Positions 1 through 12,033 are shown, counted from the stretch's first letter. The stretch: 37,467 nucleotides of DNA from Bradyrhizobium sp. JYMT SZCCT0428 (GCF_018131075.1 NZ_JAFCLS010000064.1:1-37467), one strand, 5' to 3'. The notes: generated from the letters alone by a model not told the origin. Numbers and translations: made by a program.

Positions 1-357
1 GAGATCACGGCATAAGCCGTAAAGCCATTGCGCAGGGAAGGCCGGATGCTCTCCGCTGCCCTGTATGCTCGTGTGCATTTTGTTTTGTGCAAACCGCACG
101 CGAGACCGCGGGTGCAGCGCGCACCCGGTCTTCCCTGCGCCCTCTCATTGGAGGGTAAGGAAGTTTCTGGCAAAGCTCGGGCGCAATGCGTCGCGAGAAT
201 GCGAAGTCGTATCTGCTGTTTGAAAATTTTGAAACGGTATTGTCCGTATTCAACACTGTCATGCCCGGGCTTGACCCGGGCATCCATCAATCTTCAGAAG
301 GGTCCTTCGAAGAGGATGGATTGCCGGGTCAAGCCCGGCAATGACGGGAGAGTGACA
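1..357. repeat. Repeat-rich intergenic DNA at the left edge
   Basis: No convincing gene is seen here. The minus-strand reading frame over 5-283 translates into a low-complexity Arg/Ala-rich peptide of a kind that recurs in Bradyrhizobium repeats and is probably not a gene. The right part (258-346) is a separate palindromic repeat described in its own entry. The repeat may extend beyond the left end of the window. Confidence 0.5.
258..346. repeat. Interspersed palindromic repeat, copy 1
   Basis: The left arm reads GTCATGCCCGGGCTTGACC and the right arm reads GGTCAAGCCCGGCAATGAC, so the roughly 89-bp unit can fold into a long imperfect hairpin. A second copy in the same orientation lies at 1042-1128 on the other side of the glutathione transferase gene. 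The unit resembles dispersed palindromes of Bradyrhizobium and Rhodopseudomonas, and may act as a terminator for the transferase, whose stop codon is 12 bp away. Confidence 0.75.
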
Positions 358-1020
358 CTACCCCTTCTTCCGCATCGCCTCCGGCGTATCGGGCTGCATC
401 GATGGATGCGCGCTGGCGAATTCCGGCAGCGCCATTGCGGTCTCGAAGATGCGCTTCACGGTCGGATAGGGCGCAAGGTCGATCTGCTGATTGACCGCCG
501 CGGTGACGTGGGTGACCAGGCAGATGTCGGCCATGCCGGGCACATCGCTGTGGCAGAAGCGACCGGTCTCTTCGTGGCCGCCAAGGTGGCCTTCCAGTGC
601 CGCCAGCGTCTCGACCGTCCAGTGCCGCCGCCATGCGGCCTGCTGGGTGTCGCGCAAATTCAGTTCGTGATCGAGATAGCGGCGCACCCGCGGCGTCAGC
701 AGCGGATGGCCTTCGCAGGCGACCATTTGCGCCAGCCCGCGCACCCGGGCGCGGCCGCGCGGATCGGCCGGCAGCAGCGGCGGAGCGGGGTGGGTCTCCT
801 CGAGATATTCGAGGATCGCGAGCGACTGAAACAGCACGGTGCCGTCATCCAGCACCAGCGACGGCAGCGCCATCTGCGGATTGATGCGGCGATATTCTTC
901 GCCGCGCTGCGCGTTGGCGTCGAGATCGATGAACACGACTTCCGCCGGCAGGTTCTTCAGATTGAGCGCGATGCGAACGCGAAAGCTCGCCAGCGATCGC
1001 CAGAAGGAAAAGAATTTCAT
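358..1020 (-). CDS. Glutathione S-transferase, zeta-like (possible maleylacetoacetate isomerase)
   Basis: This is a 220-residue cytosolic protein of the glutathione transferase superfamily. The N-terminal thioredoxin-like half (about residues 1-80) has the sequence SLASFRVRIAL near the start, the glutathione-binding cis-proline segment MALPSLVL, and QSLAILEYLEE. These resemble zeta-class enzymes and maleylacetoacetate isomerase, which isomerises maleylacetoacetate in tyrosine breakdown. The helical C-terminal half carries the usual GMADICLV segment. The longer reading frame begins at 1074, but ATG at 1020 was chosen because the extra 18 codons are repeat-derived and the family N-terminus starts at MKFFSFWRS. 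The classical zeta SSCSWR motif is only partly kept, so the substrate is uncertain. No homogentisate or fumarylacetoacetate pathway gene is adjacent. The gene is bracketed by two copies of the same palindromic repeat. Confidence 0.85.
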   Translation of the reverse strand: MKFFSFWRSLASFRVRIALNLKNLPAEVVFIDLDANAQRGEEYRRINPQMALPSLVLDDGTVLFQSLAILEYLEETHPAPPLLPADPRGRARVRGLAQMVACEGHPLLTPRVRRYLDHELNLRDTQQAAWRRHWTVETLAALEGHLGGHEETGRFCHSDVPGMADICLVTHVTAAVNQQIDLAPYPTVKRIFETAMALPEFASAHPSMQPDTPEAMRKKG

Positions 1021-1041
1021 GGGGGAGCCTCGGCACACTCT

Positions 1042-1128
1042 GTCATGCCCGGACTTGATCCGGGCATCCATCAACCTTCACAAGAGTCTCTTGAAGATGG
1101 ATCACCGGGTCAAGCCCGGTGATGACAG
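1042..1128. repeat. Interspersed palindromic repeat, copy 2
   Basis: This copy has the same orientation and architecture as 258-346, with arms GTCATGCCCGGACTTGATCC and GGTCAAGCCCGGTGATGAC. It fills the gap between the metH stop codon and the glutathione transferase start. It can form a strong hairpin and may terminate metH transcription. Because it also lies just upstream of the transferase, that gene's promoter must be in or very near the repeat. Confidence 0.75.
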
Positions 1129-1139
1129 CGGTATGTGCC

Positions 1140-5000
<3,861 letters not shown>

Positions 5001-5004
5001 CGGA

Positions 5005-5919
5005 TCAGGCAGCTTTCTGTGCGCCATTGGGACGGATGCCCAGCAAATGGCTGATCGCGAACACGAGGTCCGCGCGGTTCATGGTGTAGAAGTGAAAGGT
5101 GTCGACGCCCTGTTTTGCCAATTTCTGCACCTGGCCGGCGGCGACAGTCGCTGCGACCAGCTTGCGGGTCTCGGCGTCGTCGTCGAGCCCTTCGAACTTG
5201 TCGGCGAGCCAGGACGGCACCGTGGTGCCGGCGCGGGTCACGAAGCTGCGGGCCTGCTTGAAATTGTGCATCGGCATGATGCCGGGCACGATCGGGATAT
5301 TGATGCCGCGGGCGCGGACCCGGTCGAGGTAGCGCAGATAAAGGTCGTTATCGAAGAACACCTGCGTGATGGCGCGGGCGGCACCGGCGTCGACCTTGGC
5401 CTGCAACGTGTCGATGTCGGCGTCGAGGTTCGGGCTCTCCGGATGCTTCTCCGGATAGGCCGAGACCGAGATTTCAAAATCGGGGTAGCGCTTCTTGATG
5501 CCGGCGATCAGGTCGGGCGAGCTTTGATAGCCGTCGGGATGCGCGTTGTAAGCGGTGCCGATGCCGGTGGTGGGGTCGCCGCGCAGCGCCACGATGTGGC
5601 GGACGCCGATCTCGTGATAGCGCGCGACCACGTCGTCGATCTCGCCCTTCGGGGCGCCGACGCAGGTCAGATGCGCGGCCGGCGTCAGGTTGGTCTCTTT
5701 CAGGATGCGGGCGATGGTCGAGTGGGTTCGCTCCCGCGTGGATCCGCCGGCGCCATAGGTCACCGACACGAAATTGGGGGCAAGCGGCGCCAGCCGGTTG
5801 ATGGTTTCCCAGAGCGAGCGCTCCATCTCCTCTGACTTCGGCGGGAAAAACTCAAAGGAGATTTTCGGCGATTGCAGCGCGCGGTGACTGTTGGACGCGG
5901 CGGACGTAACTTCGGTCAT
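5005..5919 (-). CDS. metF: 5,10-methylenetetrahydrofolate reductase
   Basis: This 304-residue FAD-dependent TIM-barrel enzyme reduces 5,10-methylene-THF to 5-methyl-THF, the methyl donor for methionine synthesis. Diagnostic segments are the N-terminal ISFEFFPPKSEEMERSLW, the VSVTYGAGGSTRERT loop with the conserved catalytic-region glutamate and flavin contacts, the folate-region LRGDP, and TQVFFDNDLYLRYLDR. Length matches the family. The frame opens at 5970, but ATG at 5919 (MTEVTS) is preferred because the extra 17 residues are unlike the family. metH follows after 4 bp, so the two form an operon. No separate regulator gene is adjacent. The 392-bp region upstream is shared with a divergent oxidoreductase gene. 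Confidence 0.97.
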   Translation of the reverse strand: MTEVTSAASNSHRALQSPKISFEFFPPKSEEMERSLWETINRLAPLAPNFVSVTYGAGGSTRERTHSTIARILKETNLTPAAHLTCVGAPKGEIDDVVARYHEIGVRHIVALRGDPTTGIGTAYNAHPDGYQSSPDLIAGIKKRYPDFEISVSAYPEKHPESPNLDADIDTLQAKVDAGAARAITQVFFDNDLYLRYLDRVRARGINIPIVPGIMPMHNFKQARSFVTRAGTTVPSWLADKFEGLDDDAETRKLVAATVAAGQVQKLAKQGVDTFHFYTMNRADLVFAISHLLGIRPNGAQKAA

Positions 5920-6311
5920 GGCACTCACAAAGCTCCACAGAAGCGGACGGGCATCAGGCCTAGCGGCCATCGGCTAAAATAGGCCAAACGAGGCCGTCCC
6001 AACAGCCCATCAAGGATGGGAAATAGCCCACTTACCACATTAATACTGAAATTTTAGGCCGTTATAATAGGTTGGTGGGCAGAATGATCTTCGGGAAAAT
6101 GACAAAATGAGTATATTATACAGTGAATTGTGCCGTTTCCAGTTCCTGCGCGATCTTCAGTCAGTTGGTGGGCCAGTTCGATATCGATCCGTACGTTGTA
6201 TCGTGTCCCACTCAACGGGCGTCGAGTCCTGATCGCCGTCCCCGGAAGCGCGGGCCTGATCTGCGCGGGCCGGGCCTTTGTCGCTTCCACCAGCCGCACT
6301 AGCTTAGCGCG
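5920..6311. promoter_or_regulatory. Divergent intergenic region between metF and the LLM oxidoreductase
   Basis: The 392 bp hold no supported gene. The middle (about 5970-6130) is much richer in A and T than its surroundings. It contains a small hairpin, CCCATC-AAG-GATGGG (6007-6021), in the presumed metF leader, and several variants of AAATAGGCC. It must contain both divergent promoters. I compared it by eye with cobalamin and SAM riboswitch hallmarks and found no match. Short frames on either strand (6054-6299 and 6130-6315) look non-coding. Confidence 0.45.
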
Positions 6312-7331
6312 ATGATCCCGCTTTCAGTCCTCGACCTCTCCGTCGTCACCACCGGCACCAAACCCGCCGCCGCCTTGCGCAACAGCATCGATCTGGCGCG
6401 CCATGTCGATGGGCTCGGCTATGTCAGGTACTGGCTCGCCGAGCATCACAACCTCGCCTCGGTCGCGAGCCCCGCGCCTGATCTGATGATCGGACAGATC
6501 GCGGCGGTGACTAAAAACATCCGCGTCGGCTCCGGCGGCGTCATGCTGCCCAATCACGCGCCGCTGGTGGTGGCCGAACGCTTCAAGATGCTGGAGGCGC
6601 TGTTCCCCGGCCGCATCGATCTCGGCCTCGGCCGCGCGCCGGGCACTGACGGCGCGACGGCTTATGCGCTGCGCAGCCGGCTCGACAAACGCGAGGGCGA
6701 CGATTTCCTCGAACGGCTGCAGGAGCTGATCCTGTGGGAGACCCGCGATTTCCCGGCCGGCCATCCCTACAACAATGTGATGGCGATGCCGGACGACTCG
6801 CCGCTGCCGCCGATCTGGCTGCTCGGCTCCAGCGACTACAGTTCCGAACTCGCCGCCCAGGTCGGCATGGGCTTCGCGTTCGCGCATCACTTCGCTTCCT
6901 ATGACGCGATCGAGGCGATGACGCATTACCGCGCGCGCTTCAAGCCGTCGGGCTGGCGCCCGGCGCCGCACGGCATTCTGGCGATCGCAGCCGTTGCCGC
7001 CGAAACCGACGCGGAGGCTGAAAAGCTGGCGTCCTCGATGGATCTCAATCGCCTGCGCCGCGACCGCGGCCAGTATCTGCCGCTGCCGAGCGTCGAGGAG
7101 GCGCTGGCCTATCCCTATTCGGATGCCGAGCGCGCATCGATCACGCGCAACCGCTCACGCCTGTTCGTCGGCAGTCCCGCGACCCTGATGGCCAAGCTGC
7201 AGCCAATGATCACGGCAAGCCAGCCGGACGAACTGATGATCATCACCGCGGTCTACGACCACGACGCGCGAAAGAAGTCGTATAGTCTGCTGGCGGATGC
7301 GTTCGGACTGAGCAGCAAAGCCGCGGCGTAG
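6312..7331 (+). CDS. LLM-class flavin-dependent oxidoreductase (luciferase-like)
   Basis: This 339-residue protein belongs to the bacterial luciferase-like, FMNH2- or F420-using superfamily with a TIM-barrel fold. Family signatures are RYWLAEHHN near residue 40, the strand IRVGSGGVMLPNHAPLVVAE, and FPGRIDLGLGRAPGTDG. The last of these is the hallmark of the YhbW/MsnO8-type subgroup. Length is typical. The partner reductase and true substrate cannot be read from sequence, and no pathway neighbour helps. ATG at 6312 gives the expected N-terminus, MIPLSVLDLS. The gene is divergent from metF and converges on pheA, with a large palindrome between the two stop codons. Confidence 0.9.
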   Translation: MIPLSVLDLSVVTTGTKPAAALRNSIDLARHVDGLGYVRYWLAEHHNLASVASPAPDLMIGQIAAVTKNIRVGSGGVMLPNHAPLVVAERFKMLEALFPGRIDLGLGRAPGTDGATAYALRSRLDKREGDDFLERLQELILWETRDFPAGHPYNNVMAMPDDSPLPPIWLLGSSDYSSELAAQVGMGFAFAHHFASYDAIEAMTHYRARFKPSGWRPAPHGILAIAAVAAETDAEAEKLASSMDLNRLRRDRGQYLPLPSVEEALAYPYSDAERASITRNRSRLFVGSPATLMAKLQPMITASQPDELMIITAVYDHDARKKSYSLLADAFGLSSKAAA

Positions 7332-7340
7332 TCATTGGTC

Positions 7341-7420
7341 GTCATTCCGGGGCAGCCCGTAGGGCTGAACCCGGAATCTCGAGATTCCGGGTTCGACGCT
7401 TCGCGTCGCCCCGGAATGAC
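7341..7420. repeat. Nested palindromic repeat between convergent genes
   Basis: The outer arms are GTCATTCCGGGGC (7341-7353) and GCCCCGGAATGAC (7408-7420). The core is a perfect 28-bp palindrome centred at 7380/7381, with half-site GAACCCGGAATCTC, and a smaller hairpin CAGCCC-GTA-GGGCTG precedes it. It fills the space between the stops of the LLM oxidoreductase and pheA and probably terminates both. It belongs to the dispersed palindromes seen elsewhere in the window. Confidence 0.75.
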
Positions 7421-7430
7421 AGCGAAGAGA

Positions 7431-8291
7431 TTAATCCACCATCTCGCTGAAGGTGGCGCGGAACGGCTGCGCCGGGTAGACGCCGACGATGCGGAATTCG
7501 CGCGAGAAGAATTTCAGCTCCTCCAGCGCGAAGGCGAGGCCGCGGTCCTCGGGATGGCCGTCGACATCGGCGTAGAATTGCGTGGCAGAGAATTCGCCGT
7601 CGACCATGTAGCTTTCCAGCTTGGTCATGTTGACGCCGTTGGTGGCGAAACCGCCGAGCGCCTTGTAGAGCGCGGCGGGCAGGTTGCGCACCCGGAAAAC
7701 AAAAGTCGTGACCAGCGGCCCCGATCCCTGTTCGGCCCATTTGGCCTCGCGCGCCAGCACCACGAAGCGGGTGGTGTTGTGGGCCTCGTCCTCGACGTCC
7801 TCGGCGAGAATGTCGAGACCGTAGATATCGGCGGCGAGGCGTGACGCAATCGAGGCGCAATGCTTGTCGCCGCGTTCGGCGACGATGCGCGCGCTTCCGG
7901 CGGTGTCGCCCGAAACGACCGGCTTGATGCCGAGCTTGCGGATGATGCGGCGGCACTGGCCGAGCGCGTGGACGTGGCTCTCGACGGTCTTGATGTCGGC
8001 GAGCTTGGCGCCGCGCGGCGCCATCAGCTGGTGATGGATCGGCAGGAACCATTCGCCGACGATGAACAGCCCGGAATGCGGCAGCAGATGATGGATGTCG
8101 GCGACACGGCCGGCGACTGAATTCTCGATCGGGATCATCCCCAAATCCGCTTCGCCTGAGGAGATCGCGGCCAGCGCGTCCTCGAAGGTCGGGCAGGGCA
8201 ACGGCTCGGCGTCCGGATAGGCCTCGACGATGGCGATATGGGAGTTGGCACCAGGCTCGCCCTGGAACGCGATTTTCAGCTTGCTTGTCAT
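7431..8291 (-). CDS. pheA: Prephenate dehydratase
   Basis: This 286-residue monofunctional enzyme converts prephenate to phenylpyruvate in phenylalanine synthesis. The periplasmic-binding-like catalytic domain occupies about residues 5-180. It contains FQGEPGANSH, IPIENSVAGRV and the catalytic TTRF motif at 173-176. A C-terminal ACT domain (about 195-275), with ESYMVDG near 226 matching the ESRP-type phenylalanine-binding segment, implies feedback inhibition by phenylalanine. No chorismate mutase domain is fused. It starts 29 bp after the kdsB stop on the same strand, so the two are probably cotranscribed. Confidence 0.96.
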   Translation of the reverse strand: MTSKLKIAFQGEPGANSHIAIVEAYPDAEPLPCPTFEDALAAISSGEADLGMIPIENSVAGRVADIHHLLPHSGLFIVGEWFLPIHHQLMAPRGAKLADIKTVESHVHALGQCRRIIRKLGIKPVVSGDTAGSARIVAERGDKHCASIASRLAADIYGLDILAEDVEDEAHNTTRFVVLAREAKWAEQGSGPLVTTFVFRVRNLPAALYKALGGFATNGVNMTKLESYMVDGEFSATQFYADVDGHPEDRGLAFALEELKFFSREFRIVGVYPAQPFRATFSEMVD

Positions 8292-8320
8292 GTCGTCTTT
8301 CTGGGCCTTGTGTCAGCCGT

Positions 8321-9061
8321 TCAGGTTTTGGCCAGTATCTGGCGGGCAGTTTCGAGGTCGGCCGGGGTATCGACGCCCCGCGGGACCGTGTCCACGATCA
8401 TGATGTCGATCCGCATGCCGGCTTCCAGCGCGCGGAGCTGCTCGAGTTTCTCCTGCTGCTCGAGCGGCGAGGGCGGCAGCGCCACAAACCGCTCCAGCGC
8501 GGCGCGGCGGTAGGCGTAGAGGCCGATGTGATGGTAGCGCGGTCCGACACCGGTGGGCGCCGTGGCCCGCGTAAAATACAGCGCGCGCAACCGCCGCGGG
8601 CCGATCGGTGAGCCGACCGCCTTGACCACGCTCGGCGCGAGGTCCTCTTCCTCGGTATGGATTTGGGCCGCCAACGTCGCGATATCGACCGCTGGATCGG
8701 CCAGCGGCGGCAGCACGTCGCGGATATTGTCCGGCGAAATGGTCGGAAAATCGCCCTGCAGATTGACGATGATCTCGGCCTCGCCGTCGGGATCGAGCGC
8801 CTTCATCGCCTCGTAAATCCGATCCGAGCCCGAGGGGTGTTCGGGGCGGGTCATGACCGCCTCGCCGCCATGGGCCTTCACGGCGGCGGCGATTTCCGCC
8901 GTGTCGGTGGCGACCGCCACCCGGCCGATGTTGGCGGCTTCCGCCCGCCGCAGCACATGGACGATCATCGGCACCCCGCCGATGTCCAAGAGCGGCTTGC
9001 CGGGCAGCCTTGTGGCGGCCATGCGGGCGGGAATCAGCACCAGATTGCGGGTTTCGGTCAT
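8321..9061 (-). CDS. kdsB: 3-deoxy-manno-octulosonate cytidylyltransferase
   Basis: This 246-residue cytosolic enzyme activates Kdo with CTP to CMP-Kdo for lipopolysaccharide inner-core synthesis. The N-terminal nucleotide-binding segment IPARMAATRLPGKPL is diagnostic. Further family segments are RPEHPSGSDRIYEA, VNLQGDFP, and the C-terminal DTVPRGVDTPADLE. The usual VQGDEP-like motif reads LQGDFP here, a common variant. ATG at 9061 (MTETRN) gives the family length; an in-frame start five codons upstream at 9076 is possible. It probably leads a kdsB-pheA operon and is divergent from cycM across 209 bp. Confidence 0.95.
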   Translation of the reverse strand: MTETRNLVLIPARMAATRLPGKPLLDIGGVPMIVHVLRRAEAANIGRVAVATDTAEIAAAVKAHGGEAVMTRPEHPSGSDRIYEAMKALDPDGEAEIIVNLQGDFPTISPDNIRDVLPPLADPAVDIATLAAQIHTEEEDLAPSVVKAVGSPIGPRRLRALYFTRATAPTGVGPRYHHIGLYAYRRAALERFVALPPSPLEQQEKLEQLRALEAGMRIDIMIVDTVPRGVDTPADLETARQILAKT

Positions 9062-9270
9062 AGGGCGCGAGGTCACGGGCTAGCGAAAACAGGCCGGAAA
9101 TAATGGGGATTGGCGGAAAGTCGGGGCGTTTATACGGGTTGCCAGAGCCCGGGCAAACCGATATCTCAACCCTGCTGAGGGTGCGGCGCGAAAGCCTGAT
9201 TCCTGAGGCTAAACCGCGGCCGTTTGCCGGCCTTTAAGTCGATCCTTTAAGGCCTGGAGCCTGAGCCACT

Positions 9271-9819
9271 ATGGACTCCTTCGAACTCAACAAAATTCTC
9301 GGCGCCATTCTCGCCACCTGCATTCTCGTCCTGGTGACCAGCTTTGCCGCCAACGCGATTTTCGCGCCCCATCTGCCGGAAAAGCCGGGCTTCGAGATCG
9401 CGGTGAAGGAAGTGACGAAAGGCGGCGCGGAAGCCGCGGCCGCGCCGTCAGAGCCGATCGAGAAACTGCTGCAGACCGCTTCGGTCGAAAAGGGTATCGG
9501 CGCCGCCAAGAAGTGCGCGGCCTGCCACACCTTCGAAAAGGGCGGCCCCAACCGCGTCGGCCCGAACCTGTTCGGTGTCATCAACGAGAAGAAGGGCGAG
9601 GGTAAAGCCGGCTTCAATTTCTCGGCCGCGATGAAGGGCAAGGGCGGCACCTGGACCTTTGACGACCTCAACAAGTTCCTCGCCAATCCGAAGGGCTTTA
9701 TTCCGGGCACCGCAATGGGCTTTGCTGGTATCAGCAAGGACAGCGAGCGCGCCGACGTGATTGCTTATCTGGCCACGCTGGCGGACAAGCCGGTCCCGCT
9801 GCCGACGGCGGCGAAATAA
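9271..9819 (+). CDS. cycM: Membrane-anchored cytochrome c (CycM type)
   Basis: This 182-residue class I c-type cytochrome has an uncleaved N-terminal membrane anchor (about residues 9-31, ILGAILATCILVLVTSF) and a periplasmic haem domain. The haem attachment site is CAACH at residues 82-86 and the likely axial methionine is Met149 in GTAMGFAG. A hinge of about 45 residues rich in Ala and Glu separates anchor and haem domain. In Bradyrhizobium, CycM passes electrons from the bc1 complex to the aa3-type oxidase; that role is taken from the family. The gene is monocistronic and followed by a terminator-like hairpin. Confidence 0.94.
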   Translation: MDSFELNKILGAILATCILVLVTSFAANAIFAPHLPEKPGFEIAVKEVTKGGAEAAAAPSEPIEKLLQTASVEKGIGAAKKCAACHTFEKGGPNRVGPNLFGVINEKKGEGKAGFNFSAAMKGKGGTWTFDDLNKFLANPKGFIPGTAMGFAGISKDSERADVIAYLATLADKPVPLPTAAK

Positions 9820-9853
9820 CATTTCGACAGTCCTGCACGGACTTCGGCGACAC

Positions 9854-9880
9854 GACGGCCAGGCATTGCCTGGCCGTTTG
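9854..9880 (+). terminator. Probable intrinsic terminator of cycM
   Basis: The perfect dyad ACGGCCAGGCA / TGCCTGGCCGT, with a tight loop, is followed by TTTG and begins about 35 bp after the cycM stop. The GC-rich stem followed by a short T run fits a weak rho-independent terminator. Confidence 0.6.
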
Positions 9881-9887
9881 CGTATTA

Positions 9888-9929
9888 GGATACGCCGCTT
9901 GAGTATCCGGATACGCAGTTTGCGTATCC
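9888..9929. repeat. Tandem GGATAC/GTATCC dyads
   Basis: The hexamer GGATAC or its complement occurs four times in 42 bp, at 9888, 9903, 9909 and 9924, in alternating orientation. The right pair forms a perfect hairpin, GGATACGCA-GTT-TGCGTATCC, and the left pair forms a looser one. It could be an extra terminator structure, a small RNA element or a protein-binding operator; the sequence does not decide. Confidence 0.5.
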
Positions 9930-10046
9930 TGGATCGCGTTGTTGTTATCGGGACCTTTCGCCGCACCGACGCGTTGCGTTGGCTGATAACATGAGGAAAA
10001 AGCAACGTAATTTGTCGAACCCTTGCCTTATATTGGGTCCTCACTG

Positions 10047-10095
10047 GAGCATGATCCGGAGAAGTGGCCACCGGTTTTCCGATTAGGATCATGCC
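10047..10095. repeat. Interspersed palindrome covering the start of the first Yej binding protein
   Basis: Arms GAGCATGATCC (10047-10057) and GGATCATGC (10087-10095) frame an inner GAAGTGGCCACCGGTTTT segment. The same architecture recurs as an interspersed repeat in Bradyrhizobium and Mesorhizobium genomes. The right arm contains the ATG proposed as start codon of the downstream gene, so the initiation site would be paired in the folded RNA. Confidence 0.7.
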
Positions 10096-12025
10096 CTCGG
10101 CCCGCAGCACAGGAATTCCGCATTTGGCGATCACCCGACGACATCTCCTGCAAGGCGGCGCGGTCGCCGCGATGGCTCCGGCGCTGGGGCTCAACACAGG
10201 TCTTTCCGCGATTGGGACCGCGCATGCGCAATCCGCGCCGGATGGACTGAAATGGCGCCACGGCGTCTCCACCTTTGGCGACATCAAATACCCCGCCGAT
10301 TTCAAACGTTTCGACTACGTCAATCCCGACGCGCCCAAGGGCGGTGTCGTCCGGATGTTCGAACTCGGCACCTTCGACAACTTCAATATTGTCGCTGACG
10401 GGCTGAAGGGATCGCTGGCCGACGGCGTCAGGCTGATCTCCCAGACGCTGACGACCCGGTCGCTCGATGAACCGTCGACCGCCTACGGGTTGCTCGCGGA
10501 GGCTGCCGCCTATCCCGACGATTTTTCCTATGTCATCTACCGGTTGCGCGCGGCCGCACGGTGGCACGATGGCAAGCCGGTGACGCCGGATGATGTCATC
10601 TACTCGTTCGAGGTGCTGAAGAAAAACAGTCCGATGTACAGCGCGTACTATCAGCATATCGTCAAGGCCGAAAAGGTCGGCGACCGTGAGATCAAGTTTA
10701 GCTTCGATGGTCCCGGGAATCGCGAACTGCCGAGCATTGCCGGCGAACTGCCCGTGCTGCCCAAGCACTGGTGGGAAGGAAACGATTCGCAGGGACGCAA
10801 GCGCGACGTGACCGCGACCACGCTGGAAATTCCGCTGGGGTCGGGACCCTATCGCATCAAGGAATTTGTCGCGAGCCGATCGGTTGTGCTGGAGCGCGTC
10901 CCCGACTACTGGGGCAAGGATATTCCGGTATCGATCGGACAGAACAATTTCGACCAGATCCGGTATGAATTCTTTCGCGACGATACCGTCGGACGCGAGG
11001 CTTTCAAGGGCGACCAGCTGGACTGGTTTACCGAGCGTAGCGGCAAACAATGGTCGAGCGCCTACGATTTTCCCGCAGTGAGCGAAAAGCGGGTCATCAA
11101 GGAAAAATTCGTCAATTCGAGTTCGGGGGGGATGCAGGGTTACGCATTCAACCTGCGCCGGCCGCTATTTGCCGATGTCAGGGTGCGCCGTGCTTTCAAT
11201 TTTGCCTATGATTGGGAGACGTCGGACCGGGTACTCTCGAACGGGGAATACCACCGCGACAACAGCTATTTCGATGGGATCCCCGAATTCATGGCCACAG
11301 GTCTGCCGGAAGGCGCCGAACTGAAAATTCTCGAATCGCTGCGCGACAAGGTGCCGGCCGAGCTGTTCACGTCGCCGTACAAGAATCCGGTTGGTGGTAA
11401 CGATGAGGCGGCTCGCAACAATCTTCGTGAAGCCGCGCGCCTACTCAAGGAGGCAGGGTTCGAAACGCGCGACCGCAAGCTGGTCGATAAGGCGGGTCAG
11501 CCTGTCAGCGTCGAGTTCCTCAGCCAGGCCCAGGGTGATGAGCGGAGCCTGCTTTTCTACAAGCCCTACATCGAGCGGCTGGGCATCACCGTGAACATCC
11601 GTGCCGTCGACAGCGTGCAGTACCAGAATCGCTTGCGCAGTTTCGACTTCGACATCGTGACGACTGTTTGGGGACAGTCGCTGTCGCCGGGCAACGAGCA
11701 GCGGGATTTCTTCGGGTCGGAATCGGCGGACCGGCCCGGCTCGCGCAATATTCCCGGCATCAAGAATTCGGCGGTCGATGCCCTGATCGAGCGCATCATC
11801 TTTGCAAAGGACCGCGCCGACCTGGTCGCGAGTTGCAAGGCGCTGGATCGGGTCTTGCTCTGGAACGCCTACGTCGTCCCGCAATTCGCCGCCGGATTTC
11901 AACGCGGCGCCCGATGGGACCGTTTCAGTCGTCCGGATCCGTTGCCCAAATACGGGGTTACGGGCTTTCCCACGCTGTGGTGGTGGGACACGGCCAAGGC
12001 GGCCAAGACGGGTGGTCGATCTTGA
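10091..12025 (+). CDS. Family 5 extracellular solute-binding protein, YejA-like (first copy)
   Basis: This periplasmic ABC-importer receptor of about 644 residues belongs to the DppA/OppA/YejA family. A twin-arginine leader (TRRHLLQGG followed by a hydrophobic stretch to AHAQSA) shows Tat export. The mature protein opens with WRHGVSTFGDIKYPADFKRF, the YejA-type beginning, and keeps VNPDAPKGG, ARWHDGKPVTPDDV and LGSGPYRIKEF typical of family 5. ATG at 10091 was chosen; GTG at 10064 is in frame, but both positions fall in a palindromic repeat. Four genes follow in tight order: a second binding protein, two permeases and an ATPase. Substrates of this family are oligopeptides, microcin-like peptides or muropeptides. 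Confidence 0.92.
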   Translation: MPSARSTGIPHLAITRRHLLQGGAVAAMAPALGLNTGLSAIGTAHAQSAPDGLKWRHGVSTFGDIKYPADFKRFDYVNPDAPKGGVVRMFELGTFDNFNIVADGLKGSLADGVRLISQTLTTRSLDEPSTAYGLLAEAAAYPDDFSYVIYRLRAAARWHDGKPVTPDDVIYSFEVLKKNSPMYSAYYQHIVKAEKVGDREIKFSFDGPGNRELPSIAGELPVLPKHWWEGNDSQGRKRDVTATTLEIPLGSGPYRIKEFVASRSVVLERVPDYWGKDIPVSIGQNNFDQIRYEFFRDDTVGREAFKGDQLDWFTERSGKQWSSAYDFPAVSEKRVIKEKFVNSSSGGMQGYAFNLRRPLFADVRVRRAFNFAYDWETSDRVLSNGEYHRDNSYFDGIPEFMATGLPEGAELKILESLRDKVPAELFTSPYKNPVGGNDEAARNNLREAARLLKEAGFETRDRKLVDKAGQPVSVEFLSQAQGDERSLLFYKPYIERLGITVNIRAVDSVQYQNRLRSFDFDIVTTVWGQSLSPGNEQRDFFGSESADRPGSRNIPGIKNSAVDALIERIIFAKDRADLVASCKALDRVLLWNAYVVPQFAAGFQRGARWDRFSRPDPLPKYGVTGFPTLWWWDTAKAAKTGGRS

Positions 12026-12033
12026 ACCGGATC

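Noticed and set aside
5..283. 92-residue minus-strand frame at the left edge
   Set aside because: It lies in interspersed repeat DNA and its peptide resembles spurious frames that recur in such repeats.
5920..6311. Cobalamin or SAM riboswitch upstream of metF-metH
   Set aside because: No conserved B12-box or SAM-II core could be seen in the minus-strand leader.
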